Assembly (NCBI GenBank): GCA_020636745.1
Contig: JACJXH010000001.1
Span: forward strand, 248,001-312,000
Length of the DNA: 64,000 nt
Direction: 5' to 3'
Source: Lentimicrobiaceae bacterium
GTDB lineage: Bacteria > Bacteroidota > Bacteroidia > Bacteroidales > Lentimicrobiaceae
The position numbers and the translations under genes are program-made. This document shows positions 36,731 through 46,102 of the stretch, one piece after another. The notes below the pieces were generated by a model. The model made no database searches, was not told the DNA's origin, and was given only the letters and a program-made list of their open reading frames with translations. Every line of letters starts with the position of its first letter. Within the stretch, counting starts at the first letter, position 1.

Positions 36731-38122
36731 ATGATGAACTGGATAAATTGCTTTTCGGACGACAGGTATGGTAAAAACAGCACCGATAAAGGTATTCGCT
36801 CTGAGTTTGAGATTGATTGGGACCGTATAATATTTTCAAGCCCGTTTCGCCGTCTTCAAAATAAAACACAGGTATTTCCTTTGCCTGAAGAGGTTTTTGT
36901 GCATAACAGGCTGACTCATTCGCTCGAAGTGGCCAGTGTTGGCCGGTCATTAGGGGCGATTGTAGGGCAGGGGCTGGTTGATCAATGTGCAGAAATTCAG
37001 TATCATAAAGAAGCCGGAGATTTTTACCGGAATGATCTGAAGCATGTGATTGCAGCATCCTGTTTGTCGCATGATATGGGAAATCCGGCTTTTGGCCATT
37101 CAGGAGAAGACGCCATCTCTAAATATTTCCGCGACAGGGTTTCTGACAAAACAGCCGATTTGGACTTCCGAAATCTGTTTAATGATGCCGAATGGAGCGA
37201 TTTGACCAACTTTGAAGGCAATGCCAACGCTTTGCGCGTGCTCACCAAACAACCTTTTGGCCGGCTCCCGGGTGGGTTCCGGTTAACATACAGCACCCTG
37301 GGAGCTATGCTTAAATATCCTTGCGAATCGTTGGCATCTGTTAAAAAGGGGCCTATTCATCGTAAAAAATATGGCTTTTTTGATATTGACAGGCCGGTTT
37401 TTTTGGACATTGCTCAAAAGTTAAATATGATTCCTGAACATGACGGCTCGCTTTTGACATTTAAAAGGCATCCTTTTGTTTTTTTGGTGGAGGCTGCTGA
37501 TGATATTTGCTATAATGTGATTGATTATGAGGATGCACATCGCCTGAAAATATTATCTTATGATGAGGTGGAAAAACCTTTGCTCGCAATTATTGAGAAT
37601 TCTGAAAAAGAGCTGATTGATAAAACCAAGGATAATCTGAAGGCCCTGAAAAATGATAAAAATGAAGCAGTTGCCTACCTCAGGGCAAAATCAATCAATT
37701 GTCTTACCCGTAAATGTGCTGATTCATTCCTGCAGCATCAGGATAAAATTATTCAGGGGCAGTTTAACCAATCATTGATTGATTCTTTGACTGATATTTC
37801 TGAAATACTGAGCGAAATAAGTGCAAATTCTGTCAGTCGGATTTACAATCATGAGTCGGTAGTGCGTATTGAACTTGCCGGTTTTCACATTATGTCGGGA
37901 CTGATTGAGGATTTTGTGGAATCTGCCCTGATAGAGAAAACCAAACGCACTAAGCGACACATCAAAACCTTGAATCTGCTTTCATCACAATATAGATTTG
38001 AAGAATCTGCCACGCCTTATGTGAAAGTGATGCATATTATCGATTTTGTTTCCGGTATGACCGATTTATACGCTTTAAAACTTTATCGGAATCTGAGAGG
38101 AATTGAAATGCCCCACATTTAG
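36731..38122 (+). CDS. dgt: Deoxyguanosinetriphosphate triphosphohydrolase (dGTPase)
   Basis: This 463-aa HD-domain enzyme hydrolyses dGTP to deoxyguanosine and triphosphate in the cytosol. Metal-binding motifs are NRLTHSLEVASVGRSLG (His), SCLSHDMGNPAFGHSGE (His-Asp) and EAADDICYNVIDYED (Asp). SSPFRRLQNKTQVFPL near the N-terminus is diagnostic of dGTPases. The length fits the family. The first two codons are both ATG (36731 and 36734), so the exact start is open. Confidence 0.93.
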   Translation: MMNWINCFSDDRYGKNSTDKGIRSEFEIDWDRIIFSSPFRRLQNKTQVFPLPEEVFVHNRLTHSLEVASVGRSLGAIVGQGLVDQCAEIQYHKEAGDFYRNDLKHVIAASCLSHDMGNPAFGHSGEDAISKYFRDRVSDKTADLDFRNLFNDAEWSDLTNFEGNANALRVLTKQPFGRLPGGFRLTYSTLGAMLKYPCESLASVKKGPIHRKKYGFFDIDRPVFLDIAQKLNMIPEHDGSLLTFKRHPFVFLVEAADDICYNVIDYEDAHRLKILSYDEVEKPLLAIIENSEKELIDKTKDNLKALKNDKNEAVAYLRAKSINCLTRKCADSFLQHQDKIIQGQFNQSLIDSLTDISEILSEISANSVSRIYNHESVVRIELAGFHIMSGLIEDFVESALIEKTKRTKRHIKTLNLLSSQYRFEESATPYVKVMHIIDFVSGMTDLYALKLYRNLRGIEMPHI

Positions 38123-38281
38123 CTGTTTGACCATATTTGTCGCTATAATTGATTGAGTGCAATTCATGGTATTGTTAAATTATTTGATTTGTTTTGAACT
38201 GAATGTTGGTTTAATGCACTGAGAATTATAACAATATTGATATCTCTTTTTACTGTCAGGCTATTTACATGATAAGTCCCT

Positions 38282-38289
38282 TATCTTTG
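38282..38289 (+). promoter_or_regulatory. -7 promoter element for rlmF
   Basis: TATCTTTG matches TAnnTTTG, 77 nt before the ATG at 38367. Confidence 0.45.
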
Positions 38290-38366
38290 CAGCCAATCAA
38301 ATTTGTTTTCCGGTAACATTTTTCGTCAGGTTTATTATCGGAACAAATCTCCTCAACCCATTTACT

Positions 38367-39362
38367 ATGTCAGCCCCCAAAAAGGTTCATCCTGTTGTAA
38401 AAGACAGACTCCATCCGCTAAACAAACACCGTGCGCGATACGATTTTAAGGTATTGACCGAAGCCTTACCAGAGCTGGCTTCTTTTGTAACCATGAATGT
38501 TTATAACGATGAATCCGTTGATTTTTCAAACCCTGAAGCTGTAAAAGCACTGAATAAAGCACTTTTAAAATACTATTATGGTATAAATTACTGGGATATT
38601 CCCGAAGGATATCTTTGCCCGCCTATTCCGGGCCGGGCCGATTATATTCATCATATTGCCGGGTTTTTGCGAAGTAAAAATTATGGTAAATTGCCTTCGG
38701 GTAGCCATTTTGTTTGTTTCGATATTGGTGTTGGCGCAAATTGTGTTTATCCGCTTATCGGGCATCAGGAATATGGCTGGTCTTTTATTGGCTCTGATAT
38801 TGATGCAGTTGCCATTGAGTCTGCACAAAAGATTGTTGATATGAATCCCGGCCTTTCTGAAAATATTTCCATCAGGTTACAGCCAGATAGCAGAGAAAAA
38901 TTCTTCAGGATTATTCAAAAAGATGAATTGGTGGATTTAACGGTGTGTAATCCGCCTTTTCATGCCTCAATGGCAGAAGCGCAAGCCGGAAGTATTCGAA
39001 AAGTTACCAATCTGAAGCTGACAAAATCGGGGGAGGCTTTGCTTAATTTTGGAGGCAGGCATCACGAGTTGCTTTGCGAAGGAGGTGAAAGCAGGTTTAT
39101 AGGTGATATGATTAAGCAAAGCAGGCAGTTTGCCGAGTCTTGTTTGTGGTTCTCAACATTGGTATCAAAGCAATCCAACCTTAAAGGTGTTTATGGCGCT
39201 TTGGGTAAAATTGGTGCGGTTGAAATTAAAACCATCCCTATGGGGCAGGGAAATAAGTCAAGCCGGATGGTTGCGTGGACGCTTCAATCTGCTGCACAAC
39301 AGAAGAAATGGATGGATTTGCGCTGGAATTCCAATCATCATGTGAGTACGAGCGATCATTAA
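38367..39362 (+). CDS. rlmF: RlmF: 23S rRNA (adenine-1618-N6)-methyltransferase
   Basis: This 331-aa SAM-dependent methyltransferase modifies A1618 of 23S rRNA (E. coli numbering). Family features are the N-terminal HPLNKHRARYDFKVL and WDIPEGYLCPPIPGRADYIHH, the SAM-binding FDIGVGANCVYPLIGHQEYGW, and the catalytic VCNPPFHASM typical of N6-adenine methyltransferases. The length is standard. It converges on glsA, whose stop is 22 nt away. Confidence 0.95.
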   Translation: MSAPKKVHPVVKDRLHPLNKHRARYDFKVLTEALPELASFVTMNVYNDESVDFSNPEAVKALNKALLKYYYGINYWDIPEGYLCPPIPGRADYIHHIAGFLRSKNYGKLPSGSHFVCFDIGVGANCVYPLIGHQEYGWSFIGSDIDAVAIESAQKIVDMNPGLSENISIRLQPDSREKFFRIIQKDELVDLTVCNPPFHASMAEAQAGSIRKVTNLKLTKSGEALLNFGGRHHELLCEGGESRFIGDMIKQSRQFAESCLWFSTLVSKQSNLKGVYGALGKIGAVEIKTIPMGQGNKSSRMVAWTLQSAAQQKKWMDLRWNSNHHVSTSDH

Positions 39363-39384
39363 GTTTGTAATTTCAGGCGTACGA

Positions 39385-40299
39385 CTAAAAAATAGACCTG
39401 GCAGTATAGGTTGTAAACAATTCAAGAGCCATCATTCCGGCAAGTGAATTTCCTGCATGATTTAGGCCCGGTGACCAAACAGCAAGCGTTAATTCGCCCG
39501 GCATAATGGCTACAATTCCACCGCCTACGCCGCTTTTTCCGGGAAGTCCAACACGGTAGGCAAACTCACCGCATTCGTCGTATAATCCACAAGTTTGCAT
39601 CAATGCGTTTATACGTTTTGCCTGTCTTGAGTCGCAAATGGTCCGACCACTTTCGGGATCTTTTCCGCCATTGGCCAGAAAAAGAAATGAACGGGCCAGA
39701 TCCACGCAATTCATACTTAATGCACACTGATGGAAGTATACGTCAAGCACTTCGTCAACCTGGTGATGAATGTTGCCATAGCTTTTTAAAAAATTGGCCA
39801 GGGCGGCATTCCTGTGCCCGGTTTCTTTTTCTGAAAAAGCTACTTCATTGTCGTAATTTATAGTTGAATTGCCCGAACAATTTCTGACAAAATCCAACAG
39901 ATCGTCTAATGCGCAATGGCCGTTTCGGATGATACAGTCGGTAATTACCAATGCACCTGCATTGATAAAGGGGTTTCTGGGGAGTCCGTTCTCATATTCA
40001 AGTTGTACCAGCGAATTAAACGGATTGCCTGATGCTTCCCTGCCAACTCTTTTCCACAATTCATCGCCCAGTAAATCCATAGCCATTGCAAGGGTAAATA
40101 CCTTTGAAATACTTTGAATGCTAAAATTTTCCCGGGCATCGCCTACAGTAAATATGTCGCCTTGAGTGGTGATAACTGCCATCCCAAACTTCCGGGGAGA
40201 AACCCTGCCAAGCGCCGGAATATATGAAGCAACTCTGCCATGTGACAACAATGGCGCCACTTCTTTATTTATCCGCTCAATAATTTTCTGATATTCCAT
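39385..40299 (-). CDS. glsA: Glutaminase A
   Basis: This 304-aa serine-dependent glutaminase converts glutamine to glutamate and ammonia. The active serine and lysine lie in FSIQSISKVFTLAMAM. Other conserved segments are GREASGNPFNSLVQLEYENGLP (in pieces), NPFINAGALV, and the C-terminal GLPGKSGVGGGIVAIMPG. The frame begins with a TTG at 40305, but the ATG at 40299 (MEYQKII) is the likelier start. It may also help survival in acid in some bacteria. No glutamate decarboxylase or antiporter lies nearby. Confidence 0.95.
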   Translation of the reverse strand: MEYQKIIERINKEVAPLLSHGRVASYIPALGRVSPRKFGMAVITTQGDIFTVGDARENFSIQSISKVFTLAMAMDLLGDELWKRVGREASGNPFNSLVQLEYENGLPRNPFINAGALVITDCIIRNGHCALDDLLDFVRNCSGNSTINYDNEVAFSEKETGHRNAALANFLKSYGNIHHQVDEVLDVYFHQCALSMNCVDLARSFLFLANGGKDPESGRTICDSRQAKRINALMQTCGLYDECGEFAYRVGLPGKSGVGGGIVAIMPGELTLAVWSPGLNHAGNSLAGMMALELFTTYTARSIF

Positions 40300-40446
40300 A
40301 AACAATTGGGTGTCTGAAGTGCATCAAAAATAGCCATAAGTCTTGGGCTAATTTTCGGTATTTGAAATTAAGTTTGATTGAGTGCAAACTACCTTGGTTT
40401 TGCGATGTTTCATTAAACCTAACCATGCAAAATTACAGGAATATTC

Positions 40447-40454
40447 TATTTTTG
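40447..40454 (+). promoter_or_regulatory. -7 promoter element for the PEP-synthase-like gene
   Basis: TATTTTTG matches TAnnTTTG, 19 nt before the ATG at 40474. Confidence 0.5.
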
Positions 40455-40473
40455 TGCTTACAACTAATATGTC

Positions 40474-43467
40474 ATGATAAATTCTCCCTACGCACTCCTT
40501 TCGAAAAAATTTCATTTTGATGATACGGCTTTTACCAGCCTGATGAAAAAGCGAATCTATAATGTATTGCTGATTGCCAGCAATTACGATAGTTTTGTTC
40601 TGGAAGGCGATGGCCGCATTGATGAACAAATATTTAATGAATATGTGTCGCTCAGTTTGCGGTATCCACCCCAGTTTATTCAGGTGTCGTCAGAAAAAGA
40701 TGCTTTGGTTGCCATTGAAAATCAACATATAGATTTGATAATAACCATGCTTAGCATGGGTAAAAGTGACAGTTTCGATTCAGCACGAAGGCTTAAGGAA
40801 CTTTATCCCTCAATTCCGATTGTGGTGCTTACTTCCTTCTCGCGCGAAGTAACTATGACAATTGCCAAGGCCGATTTGTCAGCCATCGATTATGTTTTTT
40901 GCTGGTTAGGAAATGCCGATATCTTGTTGGCCATCATTAAACTGATTGAGGATAAAATGAATGCCGAGCATGATATGAAAGAAGTTGGTGTTCAGGCGAT
41001 TTTACTTGTGGAAGATTCTATCAGGTTTTATTCCAGCTATTTACCCAATATTTACAAGATTATCTTTAAACAGTCGAAGGCCTTTATGACCGAAGGTATC
41101 AACGAGCATCAAATGATGTTGCGTATGCGCGGTCGGCCTAAAATTTTGCTGGCTAACAATTATGAACAGGCTGTTGGCTATTACGAAAAGTATAAAAATA
41201 ACCTCATCGGGATTATAACCGATACTTCATATCCGCGTAATGGGAAAGAAGATAAAATGGCCGGAATTCGCCTGATTGAAAAGATTAAAAAGGAGGATGC
41301 GTTTATTCCTTTACTGATGCAGTCGTCAGATATTTCGAATCAGGCATTGGCGCGCGAAAGGCGTGTTGGTTTTATTCACAAGCACTCCCAATCGCTCTCT
41401 CTTGAACTGCGCAACTTTATTATACAATATTTTGCGTTTGGCGATTTTGTTTTTATTGATCCTGAAACCAGGCTGGAAGTGGCACGGGCAGCCGACCTGA
41501 AGGCTCTTCAGCAGCGTATTTTTGAAATTCCTGACGACTCACTGGCTTATCATGTTTACAGGAATCATATATCAAAGTGGTTGTATGCCAGGGCATTGTT
41601 TCCGTTAGCAGAGCTGTTTCGCGATTTGCGACCCGGCGATTTTCAGGATTTGGACGAAATCCGCAGATTCATTTTTGATGCCATCGCCACTTTCAGGCTC
41701 AATAAAGCCAGAGGTATTATTGCTGAATTTAACCGCGAAAGTTTCGACGAATACCTGAGTTTTACCAGGGTAGGTCAGGGATCTATTGGCGGAAAAGCCC
41801 GTGGACTGGCCTTTCTCGATTCCATGATAAAGCGTAACAGGCTTTTGAATCATTGGCCCGATGTAATTGTAACAATTCCGCGTACGGTAGTGCTTGGCGC
41901 CGATATTTTTGATGAGTTTATGGAGGAAAACAGCCTTTATAAGCTGGCTTTATCGGGTGTAAGCGATGAAGAAATTCTGGATAGTTTTGTGGCAGCCCGC
42001 TTGCCGTTCAGACTGCATGAAGATTTGTATACTTTTATCAGCGTGGTAAAAAAACCGATAGCTGTACGCTCATCCAGCCTGCTCGAAGATTCATATTACC
42101 AGCCATTTGCGGGGATTTATTCAACCTACATGGTGCCGAATTTTGTAAATGATGAGCGCCTGACTATCGAAAATCTGAGCAATGCCATTAAAAGTGTTTA
42201 TGCTTCGGCATTTTTTAAAGATTCCAAAGCATACATGAAGGCCACTTCCAATGTGATTGATGAGGAGAAAATGGCTATTGTGCTTCAGGAAGTTACCGGA
42301 ACTCCTTATGGCGAAAAATTTTATCCAACGCTTTCAGGAGTGGCCCGTTCTATTAATTTTTATCCCATTTTGCCTGAAAAACCCGAAGATGGAATTGCCA
42401 ATATCGCTCTTGGGCTGGGCAAATATATTGTTGATGGAGGACTTACACTGCGCTTTTCACCTAAATATCCACGCAAGGTGTTGCAATTGTCAACGCCTGA
42501 ACTGGCATTGCGTGAAACCCAAAAGCATTTTTATGCGCTCGATTTAAGGCCTGGCAGCTTTACCCCTGCAGTTGATGATGCATGTAATTTGCTGAAAATG
42601 AATATTTCAGAAGCTGAAAAAGATGGCTCGCTTAAGCATGCTGCATCTACTTTTGACTATGAAAGCCATATGCTCAGAGAAGGAATGATGGGCGAAGGCA
42701 AACGGATTATTACCTTCTCTAATATCTTGTCTCACAATGTGTTTCCTCTGTCTGACATTCTTGCTACTTTATTGGAAACCGGACAGCGAGAGATGAGCAA
42801 ACCCGTTGAAATTGAGTTTGCTGTTGACTTGAATCAGCCCAAAGGACTGCCTGCCATTTTTAATGTATTGCAAATCAGGCCTATTGTGGATAATCGTGAG
42901 GCAATTGAGGCTCATTTGGAAGATGTAAAGGAAAAAGATACTATTATTTATGCCCATTCTGCCCTGGGTAATGGTATTGTTCGTGATATTTATGATTTTG
43001 TGTATGTAAAACCTGAATCTTTTAATCCTGCTTCAAATCTCGAAACAGCCATCAGGGTTGGTGAATTGAATGAAAAATTTCTAGCAGAAAATAAGAATTA
43101 TGTTCTTGTCGGCCCCGGCCGGTGGGGAAGCAGTGATCCTTGGTTAGGAATACCGGTTAAATGGCCTCAGATTTCAGCCGCCCGTGTTATCATCGAATCT
43201 GGTCTTGAGCATTATCGGATTGATCCCAGCCAGGGTACACATTTCTTTCAGAACCTTACCTCTTTCAGGGTGGGCTATTTTACCATCAATCCGTTTATTG
43301 ATGATGGCTTCTATGACCTTGATTTTCTTGCAAAACAGCCGGTCGTATATGAAGATGAGCTGATCAGGCATATTAGGTTTCAAAATCCCATAGAGATTAT
43401 GATTGATGGTAAGAAAAACCTGGGGGTTGTGATGAAGCCCGCAAATGATATTGAAAAAGGCGGATAA
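40474..43467 (+). CDS. Two receiver-like domains fused to a PEP-synthase/PPDK N-terminal ATP-binding domain
   Basis: This is a 997-aa protein. Residues about 28-160 form a receiver-like fold in which the phosphoacceptor position (DLIITM) has Met92 instead of Asp. Residues about 172-320 form a second receiver-like fold that keeps an acidic pair (VEDS), Asp250 (IITDTSYP) and a Lys in FIHKHS. Then comes a PPDK_N/PEP-synthase ATP-grasp region: GSIGGKARGLAF (436-447), IAVRSSSLLEDS (529-540) and a C-terminal VGPGRWGSSDPWLG. The phosphohistidine and PEP-binding domains of real PEP synthase are missing. It is probably a signalling or phosphotransfer protein and not a PEP synthase. Confidence 0.7.
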   Translation: MINSPYALLSKKFHFDDTAFTSLMKKRIYNVLLIASNYDSFVLEGDGRIDEQIFNEYVSLSLRYPPQFIQVSSEKDALVAIENQHIDLIITMLSMGKSDSFDSARRLKELYPSIPIVVLTSFSREVTMTIAKADLSAIDYVFCWLGNADILLAIIKLIEDKMNAEHDMKEVGVQAILLVEDSIRFYSSYLPNIYKIIFKQSKAFMTEGINEHQMMLRMRGRPKILLANNYEQAVGYYEKYKNNLIGIITDTSYPRNGKEDKMAGIRLIEKIKKEDAFIPLLMQSSDISNQALARERRVGFIHKHSQSLSLELRNFIIQYFAFGDFVFIDPETRLEVARAADLKALQQRIFEIPDDSLAYHVYRNHISKWLYARALFPLAELFRDLRPGDFQDLDEIRRFIFDAIATFRLNKARGIIAEFNRESFDEYLSFTRVGQGSIGGKARGLAFLDSMIKRNRLLNHWPDVIVTIPRTVVLGADIFDEFMEENSLYKLALSGVSDEEILDSFVAARLPFRLHEDLYTFISVVKKPIAVRSSSLLEDSYYQPFAGIYSTYMVPNFVNDERLTIENLSNAIKSVYASAFFKDSKAYMKATSNVIDEEKMAIVLQEVTGTPYGEKFYPTLSGVARSINFYPILPEKPEDGIANIALGLGKYIVDGGLTLRFSPKYPRKVLQLSTPELALRETQKHFYALDLRPGSFTPAVDDACNLLKMNISEAEKDGSLKHAASTFDYESHMLREGMMGEGKRIITFSNILSHNVFPLSDILATLLETGQREMSKPVEIEFAVDLNQPKGLPAIFNVLQIRPIVDNREAIEAHLEDVKEKDTIIYAHSALGNGIVRDIYDFVYVKPESFNPASNLETAIRVGELNEKFLAENKNYVLVGPGRWGSSDPWLGIPVKWPQISAARVIIESGLEHYRIDPSQGTHFFQNLTSFRVGYFTINPFIDDGFYDLDFLAKQPVVYEDELIRHIRFQNPIEIMIDGKKNLGVVMKPANDIEKGG

Positions 43468-43536
43468 TTGAACACGATTGCTTAAGACATGTGTTGTTTT
43501 TTGCTTTTATCAGGCCTTTTGCTACTGATGATGATA

Positions 43537-44361
43537 TTAATTCCCATCAACCAGATAGGCCCTGAGTTTATCTGTTTGAGGATTGTTGAAAAGTTCGTCA
43601 GGACTTCCCTGCTCAATAATTTCGCCGTCATACATAAAAATAACATGGTCGGCCAGGCGTATAGCCTGCCGCAGTACGTGGGTAACCAAAACTATGGTGT
43701 AATGTTTTTTGAGCTCTTTGAATAGGTTTTCGATGATTTTACTTGAAATAGGATCGAGTGCAGAAGTTGGCTCGTCTGCTAGTATTATACTGGGTTTTAC
43801 AGCTAATCCCCGCGCCAGACACAGCCTTTGCTGCTGACCGATGGAAAGGCTTGTGGCCGGTGCATTCAGCCTGTGCTTCACTTCTTCCCAAAGGCCTACT
43901 TCGCGCAGGTGTTTCTCAACACTGAATTCAATCAGTTTTTTGTCACGAATCCCTTTCAATTTAAGGCCGTAAGCCACATTTTTATAAATAGAAACTGGTA
44001 AAGGATAAGGGCGTTGCGAAAGTAAACCCATTTTCTGTCTGATAGCTGGTGTATGGGTTGTGGTATTCAGGATGTTATCTTTTTCAATATAGATATTGCC
44101 TGTAACAATTAACTCTTTATAAAGGTCGGTTAACTTGTTCATGCACTTGAGAAGCGTGGTTTTACCACAACCTGAAGGCCCGAGCAGGACAGTGATTTTA
44201 TTACGAGGTATCTCTATGTTAACATTTTTAAGAATGTGATGATTTCTGGCATGAACATTCAGATGCTGAATCTTCAGAATCGGACAGGTATTTACAGCAG
44301 GGTTTATGTTTGTTGCTATTTCCCTGATAAGGGTTTCAGTTTCTGGTTCGGGCATGTTCAT
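43537..44361 (-). CDS. pstB: PstB: phosphate ABC transporter ATPase
   Basis: This 274-aa ATPase energises phosphate import. Walker A is GPSGCGKTTLLKCMNKL, the signature is LSIGQQQRLCLARGLA and Walker B is IILADEPTSAL, followed by the H-loop in VLVTHVLRQA. The LSIGQ form of the signature occurs in the PstB family as far as I recall. An N-terminal extension of about 25 aa is present. Its ATG overlaps the pstA stop (TAATG). It is the last gene of the operon, and no phoU follows. Confidence 0.9.
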   Translation of the reverse strand: MNMPEPETETLIREIATNINPAVNTCPILKIQHLNVHARNHHILKNVNIEIPRNKITVLLGPSGCGKTTLLKCMNKLTDLYKELIVTGNIYIEKDNILNTTTHTPAIRQKMGLLSQRPYPLPVSIYKNVAYGLKLKGIRDKKLIEFSVEKHLREVGLWEEVKHRLNAPATSLSIGQQQRLCLARGLAVKPSIILADEPTSALDPISSKIIENLFKELKKHYTIVLVTHVLRQAIRLADHVIFMYDGEIIEQGSPDELFNNPQTDKLRAYLVDGN

Positions 44362-45215
44362 TATTTTAAATTGGTTCTTGAATATCGTTTTGAAAGGAAA
44401 CGTGCTCCAAGGCTGATTATTAATATGATAGCTGTTAAGATTACAGCTGAGGCAAAGGCCCTTTCTCTTACTTCCGGAATGGGGGAGCCTAACTGAAAAA
44501 AAATAGCCAGGGGTAAGGTTGCTGCTGGTTCATCGAGGGTAACCGGCACATTATCAGTGTATCCGGCAGTAAAGAGGACCGAGGCTGCATCGCCAATGCC
44601 TCTTCCAAACGAGAGCAGGATAGCTGTAATGAAACCCGAAAAGCCTTGTTTGAATATGACATTGAATGCTGTTTCGGTGCGTGTTGAGCCCAGTGCCAGC
44701 GATGCTTCGTGCAGTCCTTTGGGAATTGTGCATAATACTTCATCAAAGGTGCGGACCATAATTGGTGAGATTAAAAGTGCAACTGTGATAATGCCAGCCA
44801 GCAACGAAGCATTCATGCCAAAGAACAGCATGAGTGCGAATCCAAAAGCTCCGTAAACAATGGAAGGTATGCCCCACAAGGCGTCAAGAAAGTAGCGGAT
44901 GGTGTTTTGTGTGCGCTTGTGCCTGATGAGTTGTACATTGAGGTAAAGCGCAGCAGGCAAACCAATGGAAACAGCAATCAGAGTAGCTCCAACAGCGATG
45001 TAAAGTGAACCCATGATTGCATTCAGAACTCCGCCTTCACCACCGTAGTAATAACCTCCCTTGGGCGTTTTCAATATCATGTCGAAGTTAAGGGCATGAA
45101 AGCCTTTCACAAAAATAACGAGGATAATAAAAGCCAGAACGACTATAAGCGAGTAAGTCATAAACGCTGAAAGAAAAACAAAAAATCTTTCTTCTATGAT
45201 TTTAATATGCCTCAT
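44361..45215 (-). CDS. pstA: PstA: phosphate ABC transporter permease
   Basis: This 284-aa inner-membrane permease has about six helices. The EAA-type loop with the ABC contact is EVLCTIPKGLHEASLALGSTRTETAF. FGRGIGDAASVLF and DALWGIPSIVYGAFG are typical PstA segments. Start and stop overlap its neighbours by 4 nt (ATGA with pstC) and 1 nt (TAATG with pstB), so translation of the three is coupled. Confidence 0.92.
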   Translation of the reverse strand: MRHIKIIEERFFVFLSAFMTYSLIVVLAFIILVIFVKGFHALNFDMILKTPKGGYYYGGEGGVLNAIMGSLYIAVGATLIAVSIGLPAALYLNVQLIRHKRTQNTIRYFLDALWGIPSIVYGAFGFALMLFFGMNASLLAGIITVALLISPIMVRTFDEVLCTIPKGLHEASLALGSTRTETAFNVIFKQGFSGFITAILLSFGRGIGDAASVLFTAGYTDNVPVTLDEPAATLPLAIFFQLGSPIPEVRERAFASAVILTAIILIISLGARFLSKRYSRTNLK

Positions 45216-46099
45216 TGCCTTTTGGTTTTATGTATCAGATATCTGAAAATAAGGTTAAACGCCAGGATAATTACCAGCAGCAAAAATGCTGCAAACATCA
45301 AGGCGGCATCGTACATGGGAATAGAGAGCATTTCTCCGTAGTTATTGGCAATTAATGCCGGAAGAGGATAGGCAGCATCTAATGGATTAATGGATACCTT
45401 AACCAGATTGCCCACAACCATCATCACTGCGATAGTCTCGCCAAATGCTTTGGCTATTCCCAGCCCGTAAGCTGAAATAATGCCCGGGTAGTTTCCCCTG
45501 ATGACTACATGTTTCACTGATTCCCATTGGGTTGCGCCCATTGACAGGGCTGCTTCTTTTAATCCGGACGGGACAGTGTTAAAAACTTCAATCAGCATAT
45601 TTAAAGTGTAAGGAATACACATAACCGCCAGAACAATGCCTCCGGAAAGGATTGAATAGCCTGATGAAGTCGTGTTGAACAACGGAGAAATATAATCGCT
45701 TACCAGAGGAACAATGATTAAAATTCCCCAAACTCCATATATAACTGAAGGAAGCCCGGCTAGTACATCAATTACCGGATGCATCACTTTTATCAGTTGT
45801 TTGGATGAGAATTGTGTGAGGTAAATAGCTGCCAGCAAACACACTGGCGCTGTAAAGAGGAATGATAATACAGTTACATAAAGCGAGCCAGCAATAAATG
45901 GCCAGAATCCGAATGCTCCTTTTGAAGGAGCCCATTGCGATGAAAATACCAGATGAATAAAACTATGCTGGTCAAACAAAGGAGCTGCTTTCAAATAAAG
46001 TCCGGTGCCAATTATCAGGGGAAGCAATAGTATGGTTATCATGGATGTAATCATCCATATACCGGTAATTTTATCAAAAAGCAGCCTTCTGATTTGCAT
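45212..46099 (-). CDS. pstC: PstC: phosphate ABC transporter permease
   Basis: This 295-aa permease has about six helices. DVLAGLPSVIYGVWGILIIVPL, the EAA loop EVFNTVPSGLKEAALSMGATQWESV and KAFGETIAVMMVVGN are characteristic of PstC. It starts 3 nt after the pstS stop. Confidence 0.92.
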   Translation of the reverse strand: MQIRRLLFDKITGIWMITSMITILLLPLIIGTGLYLKAAPLFDQHSFIHLVFSSQWAPSKGAFGFWPFIAGSLYVTVLSFLFTAPVCLLAAIYLTQFSSKQLIKVMHPVIDVLAGLPSVIYGVWGILIIVPLVSDYISPLFNTTSSGYSILSGGIVLAVMCIPYTLNMLIEVFNTVPSGLKEAALSMGATQWESVKHVVIRGNYPGIISAYGLGIAKAFGETIAVMMVVGNLVKVSINPLDAAYPLPALIANNYGEMLSIPMYDAALMFAAFLLLVIILAFNLIFRYLIHKTKRQ

Positions 46100-46102
46100 G
46101 TG

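Noticed and set aside
43471..43495. Hairpin AACAC...GTGTT between the PEP-synthase-like gene and pstB as terminator
   Set aside because: The stem has only 5 bp with a long loop; too weak to call.
43800..43860. LSIGQ instead of LSGGQ in PstB as a defect
   Set aside because: This variant occurs in PstB proteins from other bacteria as far as I recall, so it is not evidence of inactivity.
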